Virus record (IMG/VR): IMGVR_UViG_3300025872_000141
Span: 1 to 37,646 of that record
Strand: one strand, 5' to 3'
Origin: a virus
Length of the DNA stretch: 37,646 nucleotides
Below the pieces are notes generated by a model. The model was not told the origin of the DNA. It saw only the letters and a program-made list of their open reading frames with translations, and ran no database searches. Shown piece by piece: positions 15,865-24,353 of the stretch (the first letter of the stretch is position 1; every line of letters begins with the position of its first letter). The translations under genes and the position numbers were made by a program.

Positions 15865-16100
15865 TCGAGCTGGCGCTTGTTGTCGTCATCCTCGGGTGCT
15901 TCGTAGGCGCTGTTGTCTGGCTGATGAACTGGTCCGGCAAAGCAGGCCAGAACAGAGAGATTGTCGATCAGCAGAAGCGTGATATTCAGGAGCTTCAGGA
16001 GGTTAACGAGAATGCACGCAGGCGTGAAGACCTTGAGCGCAGCATTCCTGTTGATGGCGCTTCTGAGCGGCTGCGCAAAGGACCGTTTGTCCGTGATTGA
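15861..16100 (+). CDS. i-spanin (Rz-like)
   Basis: 79 residues, ATG at 15861, ATGA overlap with the holin. An N-terminal membrane anchor (IELALVVVILGCFVGAVVWL) is followed by a periplasmic coiled coil (REIVDQQKRDIQELQEVNENARRRE). A lipoprotein gene starts inside its 3' half in another frame, the classical Rz/Rz1 arrangement. Partner of Rz1 in fusing inner and outer membrane at the end of infection. Confidence 0.85.
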   Translation: MIELALVVVILGCFVGAVVWLMNWSGKAGQNREIVDQQKRDIQELQEVNENARRREDLERSIPVDGASERLRKGPFVRD

Positions 16101-16251
16101 CACATTCTGCAACGAATACGAGCCGATCATGGTGAGCCGGCTAGACGTGCTGACTGACGAAACAGCGAAGCAGATTGAAGTTCAGAATTGGTGGTGGGAT
16201 CAGAAGTGCAACGGCGGCAAATTGACGGAGAGCATGCGTGGCGGAAAGTAA
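16012..16251 (+). CDS. o-spanin lipoprotein (Rz1-like)
   Basis: 79 residues from the ATG at 16012 (MHAGVKTLSAAFLLMALLSG), overlapping Rz by 89 nt in another frame. Signal peptide with lipobox LLSGC, predicted lipidated Cys at residue 22 or so, then 'FCNEYEPIMVSRLDVLTDETAKQI' and WWWDQKC. The CxxYxPIxxSR...DT...Q pattern is familiar from o-spanins of Gram-negative podoviruses. Two further Cys may form a disulfide. It is strong evidence for a Gram-negative host. It overlaps the next gene by 14 nt. Confidence 0.88.
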   Translation: MHAGVKTLSAAFLLMALLSGCAKDRLSVIDTFCNEYEPIMVSRLDVLTDETAKQIEVQNWWWDQKCNGGKLTESMRGGK

Positions 16252-16846
16252 CAAGGGCGCGATAGCTGCGGTGTTCGCTGCCGGTCTGGCTGCTGGCGGT
16301 GGCGGAACAGGTGTAGTCCAGCAACAGGAGATTGACGCAGCAAACCAACGCGCCGATGCCGCTGTTGCCATCGTTGACCAGCTCGATACCCACATGCCGA
16401 CGATCAAGACCTACATCAGCAACGCCGCTGAGATGACCGTCACTGATGTCCTGGACGACAAGCTGCCGAAGGTTCGCGCTGATCAACTGCGCATGGTCGC
16501 AGACGACATTGATGCGGACATTACTACAGGCGAGAACGTCCCGTTGCGTGATCTGGCTGGAGCAGTTGCGGGCAAGCTGGAATCGAACTGGATGGATTGG
16601 TACTCGACGACATTTGGCAAGTACCTGCAAGAGCAGGTAGCAACGGGCACAGCCATCGGCAACCTGTCGTATGACCAGCTTGTCAGGCTCAAGGATGTGA
16701 CCGACTCCATGAGGGCGGTATCCGTACTGCACACGCCGCCTGAGCCAGCGAGCAAGGCAGCAGAGGACGCGCAGACGCTGCAAGCACTCGAAGAAATCGC
16801 CGAAGAAGAAGCCGCGCTTTCCCTGCGAGGCAGGAACGATGGTTAA
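16238..16846 (+). CDS. Hypothetical protein, Gly/Ala-rich N-terminus (202 aa)
   Basis: 202 residues, GTG start, 14-nt overlap with Rz1. Residues 7-27 (GAIAAVFAAGLAAGGGGTGV) form a weakly hydrophobic helix; then helical, acidic sequence (EIDAANQRADAAVAIVDQLD...), with a C-terminal coiled region (KAAEDAQTLQALEEIAEEEAA). No enzymatic motif. It could be an inner-membrane or virion protein. Located between the lysis genes and the secreted beta-helix protein, and overlaps the latter by 8 nt, so they may be made together. Confidence 0.6.
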   Translation: MAESNKGAIAAVFAAGLAAGGGGTGVVQQQEIDAANQRADAAVAIVDQLDTHMPTIKTYISNAAEMTVTDVLDDKLPKVRADQLRMVADDIDADITTGENVPLRDLAGAVAGKLESNWMDWYSTTFGKYLQEQVATGTAIGNLSYDQLVRLKDVTDSMRAVSVLHTPPEPASKAAEDAQTLQALEEIAEEEAALSLRGRNDG

Positions 16847-18941
16847 AGTTGCTGCGCTGCTCCTTGGCCTGCTCGTGCTGTGGGCGAATCCGTCGCATGC
16901 CGTGGTGATGGCCGCGTGCCCCGATGGCGCGCATTGGTACAACCCTGCTGATGGGGTCGAAACGTGCCCGAACTCGTTTACTATCACAGGGGCCGACGCA
17001 TCAACGACAAGCGTTACGCTGACGGGCACGGTTGCTGAGAACAGCGGGACGGTTCATTCCGCGATACGCCTGTCATGCACACTTCTGCAATGGCGCAACA
17101 CCACGGCGGGAATAGGCGCCGAAGCCGCCGTAGACGATACTGACGTGAGCAGTGGCTCGTTTTCGATCAACGTAACCGGCCTGGCAGAGAGCACGACGTA
17201 CTGCGCACACATCGTGCAATACGCCGAAGACAAGGTGACGGTGCAACAAACAATCCAGTTCACCACGCTGGACAGTACACCATCAGAAGACGGCGACGAG
17301 ATCACTGGCGGCGATGACTGGTTCTTTTGCCCCGATGGCAACAATGCCAATTCCGGTCTGGCTCACGCGCAGCGCAAGGCGTCGATACCCGCCACTGACA
17401 CCACGCTCCTGAGCGCAGGTGATGACATGTGGTTGTGTGCGGGAGGGGTTTGGGAAAACTCGCACCACGACATCAACCGGCAGGGGTCGAGCGGAAACTG
17501 GAACGAGATCGGCACGTACTACATGGACGGCTCAACGCCGCGCAAGGCGCTTGATGGCATCCTCGGGCCTGAGACCACGCACACCAAGGCGGTCATAAAA
17601 GGGGCACTCACGGATGCGTGCTTGACCGCTGGAACGTGTATCTACCCCTCGACGGGGTTTCCGGTAAACGGATACACCTCAATCTACGATGGGTTGTGGA
17701 TGATGTCCTCGACGGCGGACTACACCTCGATACTTAACGTCGCGTTTTCGCACTTCCAGTACAACAGCTTGACCGCAGCCGGGGACAACACTGAGGGTTC
17801 GCTCCACCATTTGATCTTTGATGGGATTGATCTTTATTACGGCGGCACAGGGTCACGGCTCACATTCATCAACGGCGTGACGGACTTTGTAGTGCGCAAT
17901 GGCGACAGTTACGGCGCGAATTCGTGCGAGTGGATACGCAGGATGGGCACATCGTCCGACACGTCTGCATGCAGCCCCGGCGGCTGGTCTGGCACCGTGC
18001 TCACGGTCACGCGCAAATCGGGGCGCGGACTGGTCGAAGGGAACACGTCAAGGCGTGGATTCGGCGAGGGCTACAACTGCTACGCCACCACGCTCGGCAA
18101 GATGATTTATCGTCACAATTACGTGGTCAACAGTTGGTCGGGCGGATACTACCTCGACGCGTGCCCGTATTCGGTGATCGAATCCAACATGGCGCTGGGC
18201 GGCAACAGTCAGCAGCTCGGGGGCGTTGAAAACACAGGGCCAGCGTTTAGCGGGGTTGGTATAGGGAGCGAGTCAGCAAGTTACCCGAACGGTATTGGTA
18301 ACGTAGTGCGCAACAATCTGTTTGTCGGCGCACGAATCGGGATCTGGCTGAACATGAACAACGCAGTCGCCGCAGCGGGTGATATTCTCGGCGCGAAGGT
18401 GTACGGGAACACTACTATAGGTGCCACGAACCTCGGCAAAGTGGGGGATGAGTGGGAGGTAGCCGTCTCGGAGGTCTCGGCTAATGTCGATGAGGCTCCC
18501 TTCGTAAATAACGCCCATTGGAACGACGACGAGACAACCGATAACTGCAATTCGACAAGCGCAATGGACCCGCTCGATAACCACTGGTCGCACAATCCGG
18601 CGGACAGTGATTGCGATGGCACTGGAGACACGTATGGCTCTCTCGGCCTGACGCTCTCGACGTATTCGAGTTGGGGGGCTCTTGCGAATGTCACGGGCGA
18701 CCATCCGATGACGTGGCCGACATGGGCGCAAGCCACGCCTGCTGGGGGCAGCGCGTTGATTGGCAGCGGCACTGCGTTGACCTCTACCATCTTGGACAAA
18801 GACACCTACGGCTTCGCATGGGAGCAGATTGCCGAAGTGCTCGATGGCTCACTGACTGAGGCCGAGTGGGAGTGTGCGCTGTGTGTTGATGCAGAGGGCA
18901 CGACTCGCGCTAACCCGCCCAGCAAAGGGGCGATTGAGTGA
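16839..18941 (+). CDS. Secreted right-handed beta-helix protein with signal peptide (700 aa)
   Basis: 700 residues. MVKVAALLLGLLVLWANPSH, then A21, looks like a Sec signal peptide with cleavage after SHA. Residues ~40-145 are an Fn3-like beta-sandwich (SFTITGADASTTSVTLTG ... STTYCAHIVQYAEDK). From ~165 onward the repeated 'N.f.gi...D......i..N' spacing, with GLVEGNTSRRGFGEG, MIYRHNYVVNSWSGG and VVRNNLFVGARIGIW, suggests a right-handed parallel beta-helix (pectate lyase fold). Several Cys occur, fitting an oxidising compartment. Such folds serve as glycan-degrading spikes. A signal peptide is unusual for a virion protein, so it may be an exported enzyme or host-surface modifier. GTGA overlap with the LamG gene. 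Confidence 0.75.
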   Translation: MVKVAALLLGLLVLWANPSHAVVMAACPDGAHWYNPADGVETCPNSFTITGADASTTSVTLTGTVAENSGTVHSAIRLSCTLLQWRNTTAGIGAEAAVDDTDVSSGSFSINVTGLAESTTYCAHIVQYAEDKVTVQQTIQFTTLDSTPSEDGDEITGGDDWFFCPDGNNANSGLAHAQRKASIPATDTTLLSAGDDMWLCAGGVWENSHHDINRQGSSGNWNEIGTYYMDGSTPRKALDGILGPETTHTKAVIKGALTDACLTAGTCIYPSTGFPVNGYTSIYDGLWMMSSTADYTSILNVAFSHFQYNSLTAAGDNTEGSLHHLIFDGIDLYYGGTGSRLTFINGVTDFVVRNGDSYGANSCEWIRRMGTSSDTSACSPGGWSGTVLTVTRKSGRGLVEGNTSRRGFGEGYNCYATTLGKMIYRHNYVVNSWSGGYYLDACPYSVIESNMALGGNSQQLGGVENTGPAFSGVGIGSESASYPNGIGNVVRNNLFVGARIGIWLNMNNAVAAAGDILGAKVYGNTTIGATNLGKVGDEWEVAVSEVSANVDEAPFVNNAHWNDDETTDNCNSTSAMDPLDNHWSHNPADSDCDGTGDTYGSLGLTLSTYSSWGALANVTGDHPMTWPTWAQATPAGGSALIGSGTALTSTILDKDTYGFAWEQIAEVLDGSLTEAEWECALCVDAEGTTRANPPSKGAIE

Positions 18942-20209
18942 CCATCCCAACTCCAGACTTCCAGGCCGATGTAAACACCCGTGGCCGCACTGACGACACG
19001 TTCTACGATCACGTCAACGATGCGGTCATGTCGGCAACAGGATCACCGACTGTCGCAGGCTCGGGCAATGACCAGTACCTGACATTCAACGGCAGTTCGC
19101 AGTATGTGCAGACTTCGATGCCGGCCAGCCTATCGGCCACGTTCGCGGATTCTCAGTACACGATTTCTGCACGGGTAAAATCTACGGGTGCGATAGCAGC
19201 GTATTCGCACATATTCGGCTTCAACAACGCCACAGATTCGCGCCGCGTAAACATTCTGTTTGATAACACAGCGGGGTATGCGCTCGCAGGGTTTGACACG
19301 CCCAGCGGGACGGATGTTTTCCTGAACTCGACCACACAGATTGACGACACGAATTTCCACGTAGTCACGATGCGCGCAGACGGCACTGACCTTTCTCTGT
19401 GGGTTGATGGTACTGAGGTCGACACCGATACGACCACACGCGGCACGATGGGGACGCTGAACGAGCTGTGTATTGCCCGGCGTGGCGGCACGGGCGACAA
19501 CTGGCATCTCGCAGGTTCGGTGCAATGGGTTGCCGTGTGGGAATCGGCGCTCACTGATGCGCAGATCGGCGAACTGGATGACTTGTCGAATCCGTTTGCG
19601 TTAACAATTTCCGTCGATGATTCGACCATTGATCCGCACCCCGACACAGTGGTAACGATCACGAAGTCTGCTGTGTGGAACGGCACTGTTTCGGCGACGA
19701 TTGAAGGATCAACGATCACGCTGACCGACATCGACACGACGCACAAGTCATTTACTCTTGATATTGACGACCTCTTGCCGGGCGGCGATTGGAATGCGAT
19801 TAGACCTGTAACGGACGCAACACTTGCGGTTACTGATTCGGATGGCACATTTACGACCGAAGTGCAGATCGTGTTCTCGCCATCTGTCGCGGAGGACTAC
19901 GTAAACAGTCCGGGCGTGAACGTCGGCACGTATCTCGCAGTGCCCGGCGCTGTGACGGGCGATCCACATTTTGCGTTCTGGCATATCGGCGGCGGAGTTC
20001 GCGACAAGACAATCAGCGGCACGACGGATGCGGGTACGGGTTATTTCGCGCCAATCACCCTGCCATCACAAGGCCGGCTGATTGCGTATGACGTGTCGGC
20101 GGGGGCATGGCTGGCTGCTGTTGATACGGAGCTATTTCAGCAGCCTGCGAGCGCCGAAGGGGGCAAGAAGGGTTACACCCTTTCCATAAAAATTTCGATT
20201 TCTTTGTGA
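18938..20209 (+). CDS. LamG/concanavalin-like beta-sandwich protein (423 aa)
   Basis: 423 residues, GTG start (GTGA overlap). Residues ~40-210 form a LamG-like jellyroll: YLTFNGSSQYVQTSMPASLS, YTISARVKST, FHVVTMRADGTDLSLWVDGT, then WVAVWESALTDAQIGELDDL, the usual C-terminal LamG signature. A second beta domain (~215-310) reads like an Ig-like or carbohydrate-binding unit, with the remainder another small beta domain. A function in glycan binding is likely, probably as part of a surface complex with the beta-helix protein upstream or as a tail appendage. No signal peptide is apparent. Confidence 0.78.
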   Translation: MTIPTPDFQADVNTRGRTDDTFYDHVNDAVMSATGSPTVAGSGNDQYLTFNGSSQYVQTSMPASLSATFADSQYTISARVKSTGAIAAYSHIFGFNNATDSRRVNILFDNTAGYALAGFDTPSGTDVFLNSTTQIDDTNFHVVTMRADGTDLSLWVDGTEVDTDTTTRGTMGTLNELCIARRGGTGDNWHLAGSVQWVAVWESALTDAQIGELDDLSNPFALTISVDDSTIDPHPDTVVTITKSAVWNGTVSATIEGSTITLTDIDTTHKSFTLDIDDLLPGGDWNAIRPVTDATLAVTDSDGTFTTEVQIVFSPSVAEDYVNSPGVNVGTYLAVPGAVTGDPHFAFWHIGGGVRDKTISGTTDAGTGYFAPITLPSQGRLIAYDVSAGAWLAAVDTELFQQPASAEGGKKGYTLSIKISISL

Positions 20210-20215
20210 GGCAGC

Positions 20216-20458
20216 ATGAGTAACGAAGTACAAACCGAACCTGGTGGTAACGCTGAAGCGGTAACGCCAAGTGACGAGACAGAGATATACTCCAGAGGGA
20301 TTTACGTCGGGACCGGTGGCGATATTGCCGTTGAAATGCTTGAGAACGCAGAGACGGTAACGTTTGTGTCGGTCGCTGCTGGGACGCTGCTGCCGATCAA
20401 GGTGAGCAAAGTTCTCGAAACCGGCACCACGGCAGAAGACATCTTACGCATATGGTGA
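20216..20458 (+). CDS. Conserved small structural-type protein (80 aa)
   Basis: 80 residues. After an acidic N-terminus, SRGIYVGTGGDIAVEMLENA, then VSVAAGTLLPIKVSKVLETG and TTAEDILRIW. This 'xGIYVGxxGDIxVxMxxxxxVTFxxVxxGxxLPIxVxxVxxTGTTAxDIxxxW' pattern is common in phages next to terminase or structural genes. It resembles a small spike or decoration protein, but no function is established to my knowledge. Ribosome site GAGGCAGC. One-base overlap (TGATG) with terminase small subunit if that starts at 20458. Confidence 0.75.
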   Translation: MSNEVQTEPGGNAEAVTPSDETEIYSRGIYVGTGGDIAVEMLENAETVTFVSVAAGTLLPIKVSKVLETGTTAEDILRIW

Positions 20459-20817
20459 TGCAGCGTCTGTACGAAACCCCGGAGCAGTTGTATCGGGACG
20501 CGATGAAATACTTCGATGAGGAAGACCAGCCGACAATGGCCGGTCTCCAGTCGTTTCTATGCATGACGCGGGCGAAGTGGCACGCCTACAAGCTCAACGA
20601 AGAGTTTTCCGAAGTCGTACAGCAGATCAATCAGGAAATGGAATCCCGAATCGAAGCGATGCTGCTGTATTCAAAGAACCAGACGGGCTCGATCTTCTGG
20701 TTGAAGAATCACGCGCAATGGCGAGACACGCAACACACTGAAAACGTCAATCATCATCGCGTGGTTATCTCGGATACGCCGATGGACGAGGATGAATGGC
20801 AGAGGCAGAACAGCTAG
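20452..20817 (+). CDS. terS: Terminase small subunit
   Basis: 121 residues from 20452, or 119 if started at the ATG at 20458, which overlaps the preceding stop by one base. N-terminal HTH region (YETPEQLYRDAMKYFDEEDQ, PTMAGLQSFLCMTRAKWHAY), central helices with EVVQQINQEMESRIEAMLLY, and the typical C-terminal GSIFWLKNHAQWRD segment shared by phage DNA-packaging small subunits. It recognises the packaging site on phage DNA and hands it to the large subunit, whose gene overlaps by 22 nt. Confidence 0.88.
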   Translation: MVMQRLYETPEQLYRDAMKYFDEEDQPTMAGLQSFLCMTRAKWHAYKLNEEFSEVVQQINQEMESRIEAMLLYSKNQTGSIFWLKNHAQWRDTQHTENVNHHRVVISDTPMDEDEWQRQNS

Positions 20818-22241
20818 AGACGCTGCTGTGGGCTCCGCAGAAGGGGCCACAAAAGGCGCTGATTGATTGCCCTGTTCCTGAGATTTTCTATGGTGGGGCG
20901 CGTGGTGGTGGCAAGACCGATGGCGTTATCGGCAAGTACGCACTCAAAGAGCAGCGGTACAAGAACCGATTCAACGCAATCATTTTCCGCAAAGAACTGC
21001 CGATGTTGGATGACCTCATCGAGCGGTCGAAAGAGATTTATACCCCACTTGGCGGCAGGTACATCGACTATCGCAAGCATTGGGAAATGCCAAACGGCGG
21101 GCGATTGCGATTCCGGCCCCTTGAGCGCGTGTCCGATGCGGACAAGTATCAAGGGCAGGGCATTACTGATGCGTGCGTTGAAGAGGCAGGACAGTTTGCT
21201 TCGCCCTCTGCGATAGATCGCCTCAACGGTATCTTGCGGAGTGCGTATGGTGTGCCGACGCAGTTACTCCTGACGGGGAACCCTGGCGGCGCTGGGCAAC
21301 TCTGGATCAAGCAGCGGTATATCGACCCACATCCTGCGGGCATGAAGATACTGCGCAGGCCGCTACCGAACGGGAAGGAACATCGATATGTGTTCATCCC
21401 GTCGAAGCTGCAGAACAACCTGCGGCTGATGAACAGCGATCCGGAATACATCAACCGGCTGTATCTGGTAGGCAACAAAGAGCTGGTCAGGGCGTGGCTT
21501 GATGGCGACTGGAGCGCGGTTGAGGGCGCGTTCTTCGATGATTGGTCGCAAGACATGATCATTGATCCGTTCCTGATCCCTGAGCATTGGACGCGGCTTG
21601 TATCGTTCGACTGGGGCTATGCAAGGCCATTTTGTGTGCAGTGGTGGGCAGTGGCTTCGGAGTCGGTAAAGCGCAATCACGCACGTATCGAGCAGGGCGC
21701 GATGGTGTGTTATCGCGAGTGGTACGGCGCTGCGAAGTCGAGCACGGGCGATACGATTCCGAATACTGGCCTGAAGCTGACAGCGGAGCAGGTGGGCGAG
21801 GGCATACGCAATCGCACGGTTGAGCAGATACATGATTGGGTCGCTGATCCTGCGATCTTCAGCGAGGACGGCGGCCCGTCGATATTTGAGCGCATGCAAG
21901 TGCCATTCAGGCGTGCTGATAACAAGCGCGTTGGCACCATCGGGCAGATGGGCGGATGGGATGCGATGCGCCAGCGCATGCGGGCGGGGATGTTGTTTTA
22001 CTTCCACACCTGCGTGGATTCGATCCGGACGATTCCGGTATTGCAGCATGATCAAACACGTACAGAGGACTTGGACACAGATGGCGAGGACCACGCAGCA
22101 GACACAACCCGTTACGCCTGTATGGCGCGACCGTGGGTCAGTGATGCGCCAATTGCGCCTGAGAGTGCGTTCAAATTCTCTGAACCGACCCTTGATGAAC
22201 TTTTCAAGGGCCAGCGGATGGATGACATCAAACTGATATGA
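20796..22241 (+). CDS. terL: Terminase large subunit
   Basis: 481 residues. Walker A FYGGARGGGKT (31-41); Walker B region ITDACVEEAGQF with acidic residues at 125-130; C-motif LLTGNPGG (coupling motif). The nuclease domain has SFDWGYARP (~269-277, first Asp), ADPAIFSEDGGPSI (second acidic group) and HAADTTRYAC (~432, third). Two-domain ATPase-nuclease of normal length for the family; it translocates DNA through the portal and cuts the concatemer. The start has GAGG upstream; ATGA overlap with the portal gene. Confidence 0.96.
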   Translation: MAEAEQLETLLWAPQKGPQKALIDCPVPEIFYGGARGGGKTDGVIGKYALKEQRYKNRFNAIIFRKELPMLDDLIERSKEIYTPLGGRYIDYRKHWEMPNGGRLRFRPLERVSDADKYQGQGITDACVEEAGQFASPSAIDRLNGILRSAYGVPTQLLLTGNPGGAGQLWIKQRYIDPHPAGMKILRRPLPNGKEHRYVFIPSKLQNNLRLMNSDPEYINRLYLVGNKELVRAWLDGDWSAVEGAFFDDWSQDMIIDPFLIPEHWTRLVSFDWGYARPFCVQWWAVASESVKRNHARIEQGAMVCYREWYGAAKSSTGDTIPNTGLKLTAEQVGEGIRNRTVEQIHDWVADPAIFSEDGGPSIFERMQVPFRRADNKRVGTIGQMGGWDAMRQRMRAGMLFYFHTCVDSIRTIPVLQHDQTRTEDLDTDGEDHAADTTRYACMARPWVSDAPIAPESAFKFSEPTLDELFKGQRMDDIKLI

Positions 22242-24016
22242 ACTACGCCGACTGGATCAAAGAGATTGAGAACGAAGACCGCGTTCACAGCAAGTTTCGC
22301 GAGAAAGCGAAGCGCGTAGAGAAGCGCTATCGACTGCAGGAAAAGTCGAACTTCAATATCCTCTGGTCGAACGTCGAAATTCAACAGGCTGCGCTGTATT
22401 CGCAGACGCCAAAGCCTGATGTTCAGCGACGGCACAAAGAGCCCAACGATACCGCACGACAAGCGGCAGAGATCATGGAGCGGGCGCTGAACTTCTCGAT
22501 TGATCAGTACGACTTTGATGGTGTCATCAACCCGGCGGTCAACAATCATCTTGTTTCTGGGCTGGGGCAGGTGAAGGTTGTCTATGACGCGGTGACTGAG
22601 CCCTTACCAGAAGAGCGGCTTCCCGTCGATACGGTTGCCAATGAAGACGGTGATGAATACTTCCTTGATGGCGAGAAGGTCGAGGCCAACCTTGATGAAG
22701 GTGGCGCATTCGTCTTGAGAAGCCCTGGGGAGGCGATCACCCGGCAGGACATATGGACGCGAGTGGTGCCGTGGGAGCGCTTCCTGTGGTCCCCTTCAAA
22801 AGACCATGAGGGTGTCTGGTGGCAGGGCGAAATCCTCTACATGACAGAGGAACAGGTGCGGTCGACGTATCTTGTTTCTGACAAGCTCACGATCCCTGTA
22901 CAGCATGCCGAGAAGGGCGATAAAGACAGCGTGCGCGATACGGAAGGGAAACTCGCCAAAGTCTATGAACTGTGGAACAAGCGGGACCGGAAGCGCTGCG
23001 GGCTGATTGTCGGGCTCGATCAGGTGCTCTACTACCGGGCAGGTGATGAGCGCGCGCCGGATGATCCGTACCAGTTGCAGGACTTCTGGCCGTATCCGAA
23101 GCCATTGTTTGCAAACGCATCAGCCGGTGAGTGGTGCCCGATTCCTGACTACCTTTACTACCAAGATCAGGCGGCAGAGCTGGAGCGGGTGTCACAGCGT
23201 ATCAATGCCCTCACCAAGGAACTGAAATGGCGCGGCGTGGCGGATGGTGCGTTTAAAGAGCTGGCCGACCTTGCTGCTTCACCGGATGGAAAGTTTGTCG
23301 CGGTTGCCAACTTCGCGGAACGATTCGCAGGGAAGGGCGGACTTGAAACCGTGTTCGCAGAAATGCCGCTGAACGGGCTTGTTCAGGCGCTCAAATTCCT
23401 TTACGAAACACGCGACCAGATCAAGCAAACGATCTTCGAGATTACCGGGCTGTCCGACATCGTGCGCGGGGCGACAAACCCCAACGAGACGCTTGGCGCA
23501 CAGCAGATGAAGGGGCAGTTTGCCAACATCCGCACATCGAAGCGGCAGCGTCAGATTCAGCGGTTCATCAGAGACATTCTGCGCATCAAGGCGGAAATCA
23601 TCGCGGAGCATTTCGAGCCTGAGCAGCTTTCTATGATGACGGGGATTCAGGTCACGCCAGAAATACAGCAACTGCTGAAATCGGACGTGCTCCGTAATTT
23701 CGCCATCGACATCGAAACGGATTCCACGATTCTTGCTGATCAATCTGTCGAGCAGAAGAACAGGGTTGAGGTTGTTCAGGCGATTACGCAGTTGGTGACA
23801 TCGTGGGCTCCGCTTGCGGCACAAGCACCGCAGATGCTGGAAATCATCAAGGAAACCACTCTGTTCCTGTTGGGCGGATTCAAAGCGGGATCGGCACTTG
23901 AAACAACGTTCGCGAAGCTTAGTGACGGTACAACATCCAGCGTTGACAACATGGCTGGAGTCCCGCCTGGGGCCGGTGCCGCACCCCCTGACAACGTTAG
24001 CGCTCTTCGACGGTGA
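22238..24016 (+). CDS. Portal protein
   Basis: 592 residues, located after terminase. The features are of the podovirus portal group: N-terminal 'RVHSKFREKAKRVEKRYRLQ' and NFNILWSNVEIQQAALYSQT, a middle region with DIWTRVVPWERFLWSP, and the conserved EITGLSDIVRGATNPNETLG followed by a long helix (IRTSKRQRQIQRFIRDILRI). It forms the dodecameric DNA channel and the terminase docking site. The C-terminus is low in complexity (VPPGAGAAPPDN). The 3' 74 nt overlap the GNAT gene in another frame. Confidence 0.92.
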   Translation: MNYADWIKEIENEDRVHSKFREKAKRVEKRYRLQEKSNFNILWSNVEIQQAALYSQTPKPDVQRRHKEPNDTARQAAEIMERALNFSIDQYDFDGVINPAVNNHLVSGLGQVKVVYDAVTEPLPEERLPVDTVANEDGDEYFLDGEKVEANLDEGGAFVLRSPGEAITRQDIWTRVVPWERFLWSPSKDHEGVWWQGEILYMTEEQVRSTYLVSDKLTIPVQHAEKGDKDSVRDTEGKLAKVYELWNKRDRKRCGLIVGLDQVLYYRAGDERAPDDPYQLQDFWPYPKPLFANASAGEWCPIPDYLYYQDQAAELERVSQRINALTKELKWRGVADGAFKELADLAASPDGKFVAVANFAERFAGKGGLETVFAEMPLNGLVQALKFLYETRDQIKQTIFEITGLSDIVRGATNPNETLGAQQMKGQFANIRTSKRQRQIQRFIRDILRIKAEIIAEHFEPEQLSMMTGIQVTPEIQQLLKSDVLRNFAIDIETDSTILADQSVEQKNRVEVVQAITQLVTSWAPLAAQAPQMLEIIKETTLFLLGGFKAGSALETTFAKLSDGTTSSVDNMAGVPPGAGAAPPDNVSALRR

Positions 24017-24353
24017 CGAGATTCTGTGCGTAGTTGGCTTCTTCAACTACGACAAGATCAGCGTTGAGGGGGCGATAGCGTCGGATCGGCCTTGGGGGGA
24101 TCGGCGATTCATTCGCAAGGTGTTTCACTACGTTTTCAATGAACTTGGCTGCAGGCGGTTCTATGTGCGCGTCGACGCGAGCAATACGCAGGCGCACGAG
24201 ATGGATTTACGGCTTGGGTTCAGACATGAAGGCACGTTGAGAGAGGCGGCGCAGGATGGTGGTGATGTCCACGTCCTTGCAATGCTGAAGTCAGAGTATT
24301 TGGAGAGTAAATGGCATGGGAAAGAAAGCGCCAAAAGCGCCGGCAACGCCTGA
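23943..24353 (+). CDS. GNAT-type N-acetyltransferase
   Basis: 136 residues if started at the TTG at 23943; no ATG is available before the conserved sequence, and a GTG at 23979 is the other choice. The fold follows GNAT: strand-turn LALFDGDEILCVVGFFNYDK, then RRFIRKVFHYVFNELGCRRFYVRVDASNTQAHEMDLRLGFRHEGTLRE. This contains the motif A/B region (the pyrophosphate loop is weak) and the RLGFRxEGxLR signature. Podoviruses often carry such a gene next to the portal. The target is unknown. Start choice inside the portal gene is uncertain; it overlaps the next gene by 38 nt. Confidence 0.75.
   Translation: MTTWLESRLGPVPHPLTTLALFDGDEILCVVGFFNYDKISVEGAIASDRPWGDRRFIRKVFHYVFNELGCRRFYVRVDASNTQAHEMDLRLGFRHEGTLREAAQDGGDVHVLAMLKSEYLESKWHGKESAKSAGNA

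Noticed and set aside
16127-17029. 300-codon frame on the minus strand opposite Rz1 and the following genes
   Set aside because: It lies antisense to well-supported genes, has odd composition (Cys/Arg/His-rich) and no motif, and would need its own leftward promoter.
23279-24046. 255-codon minus-strand frame opposite the portal gene
   Set aside because: Antisense shadow of the portal with Arg/Cys/Leu-rich content and no recognisable domain.
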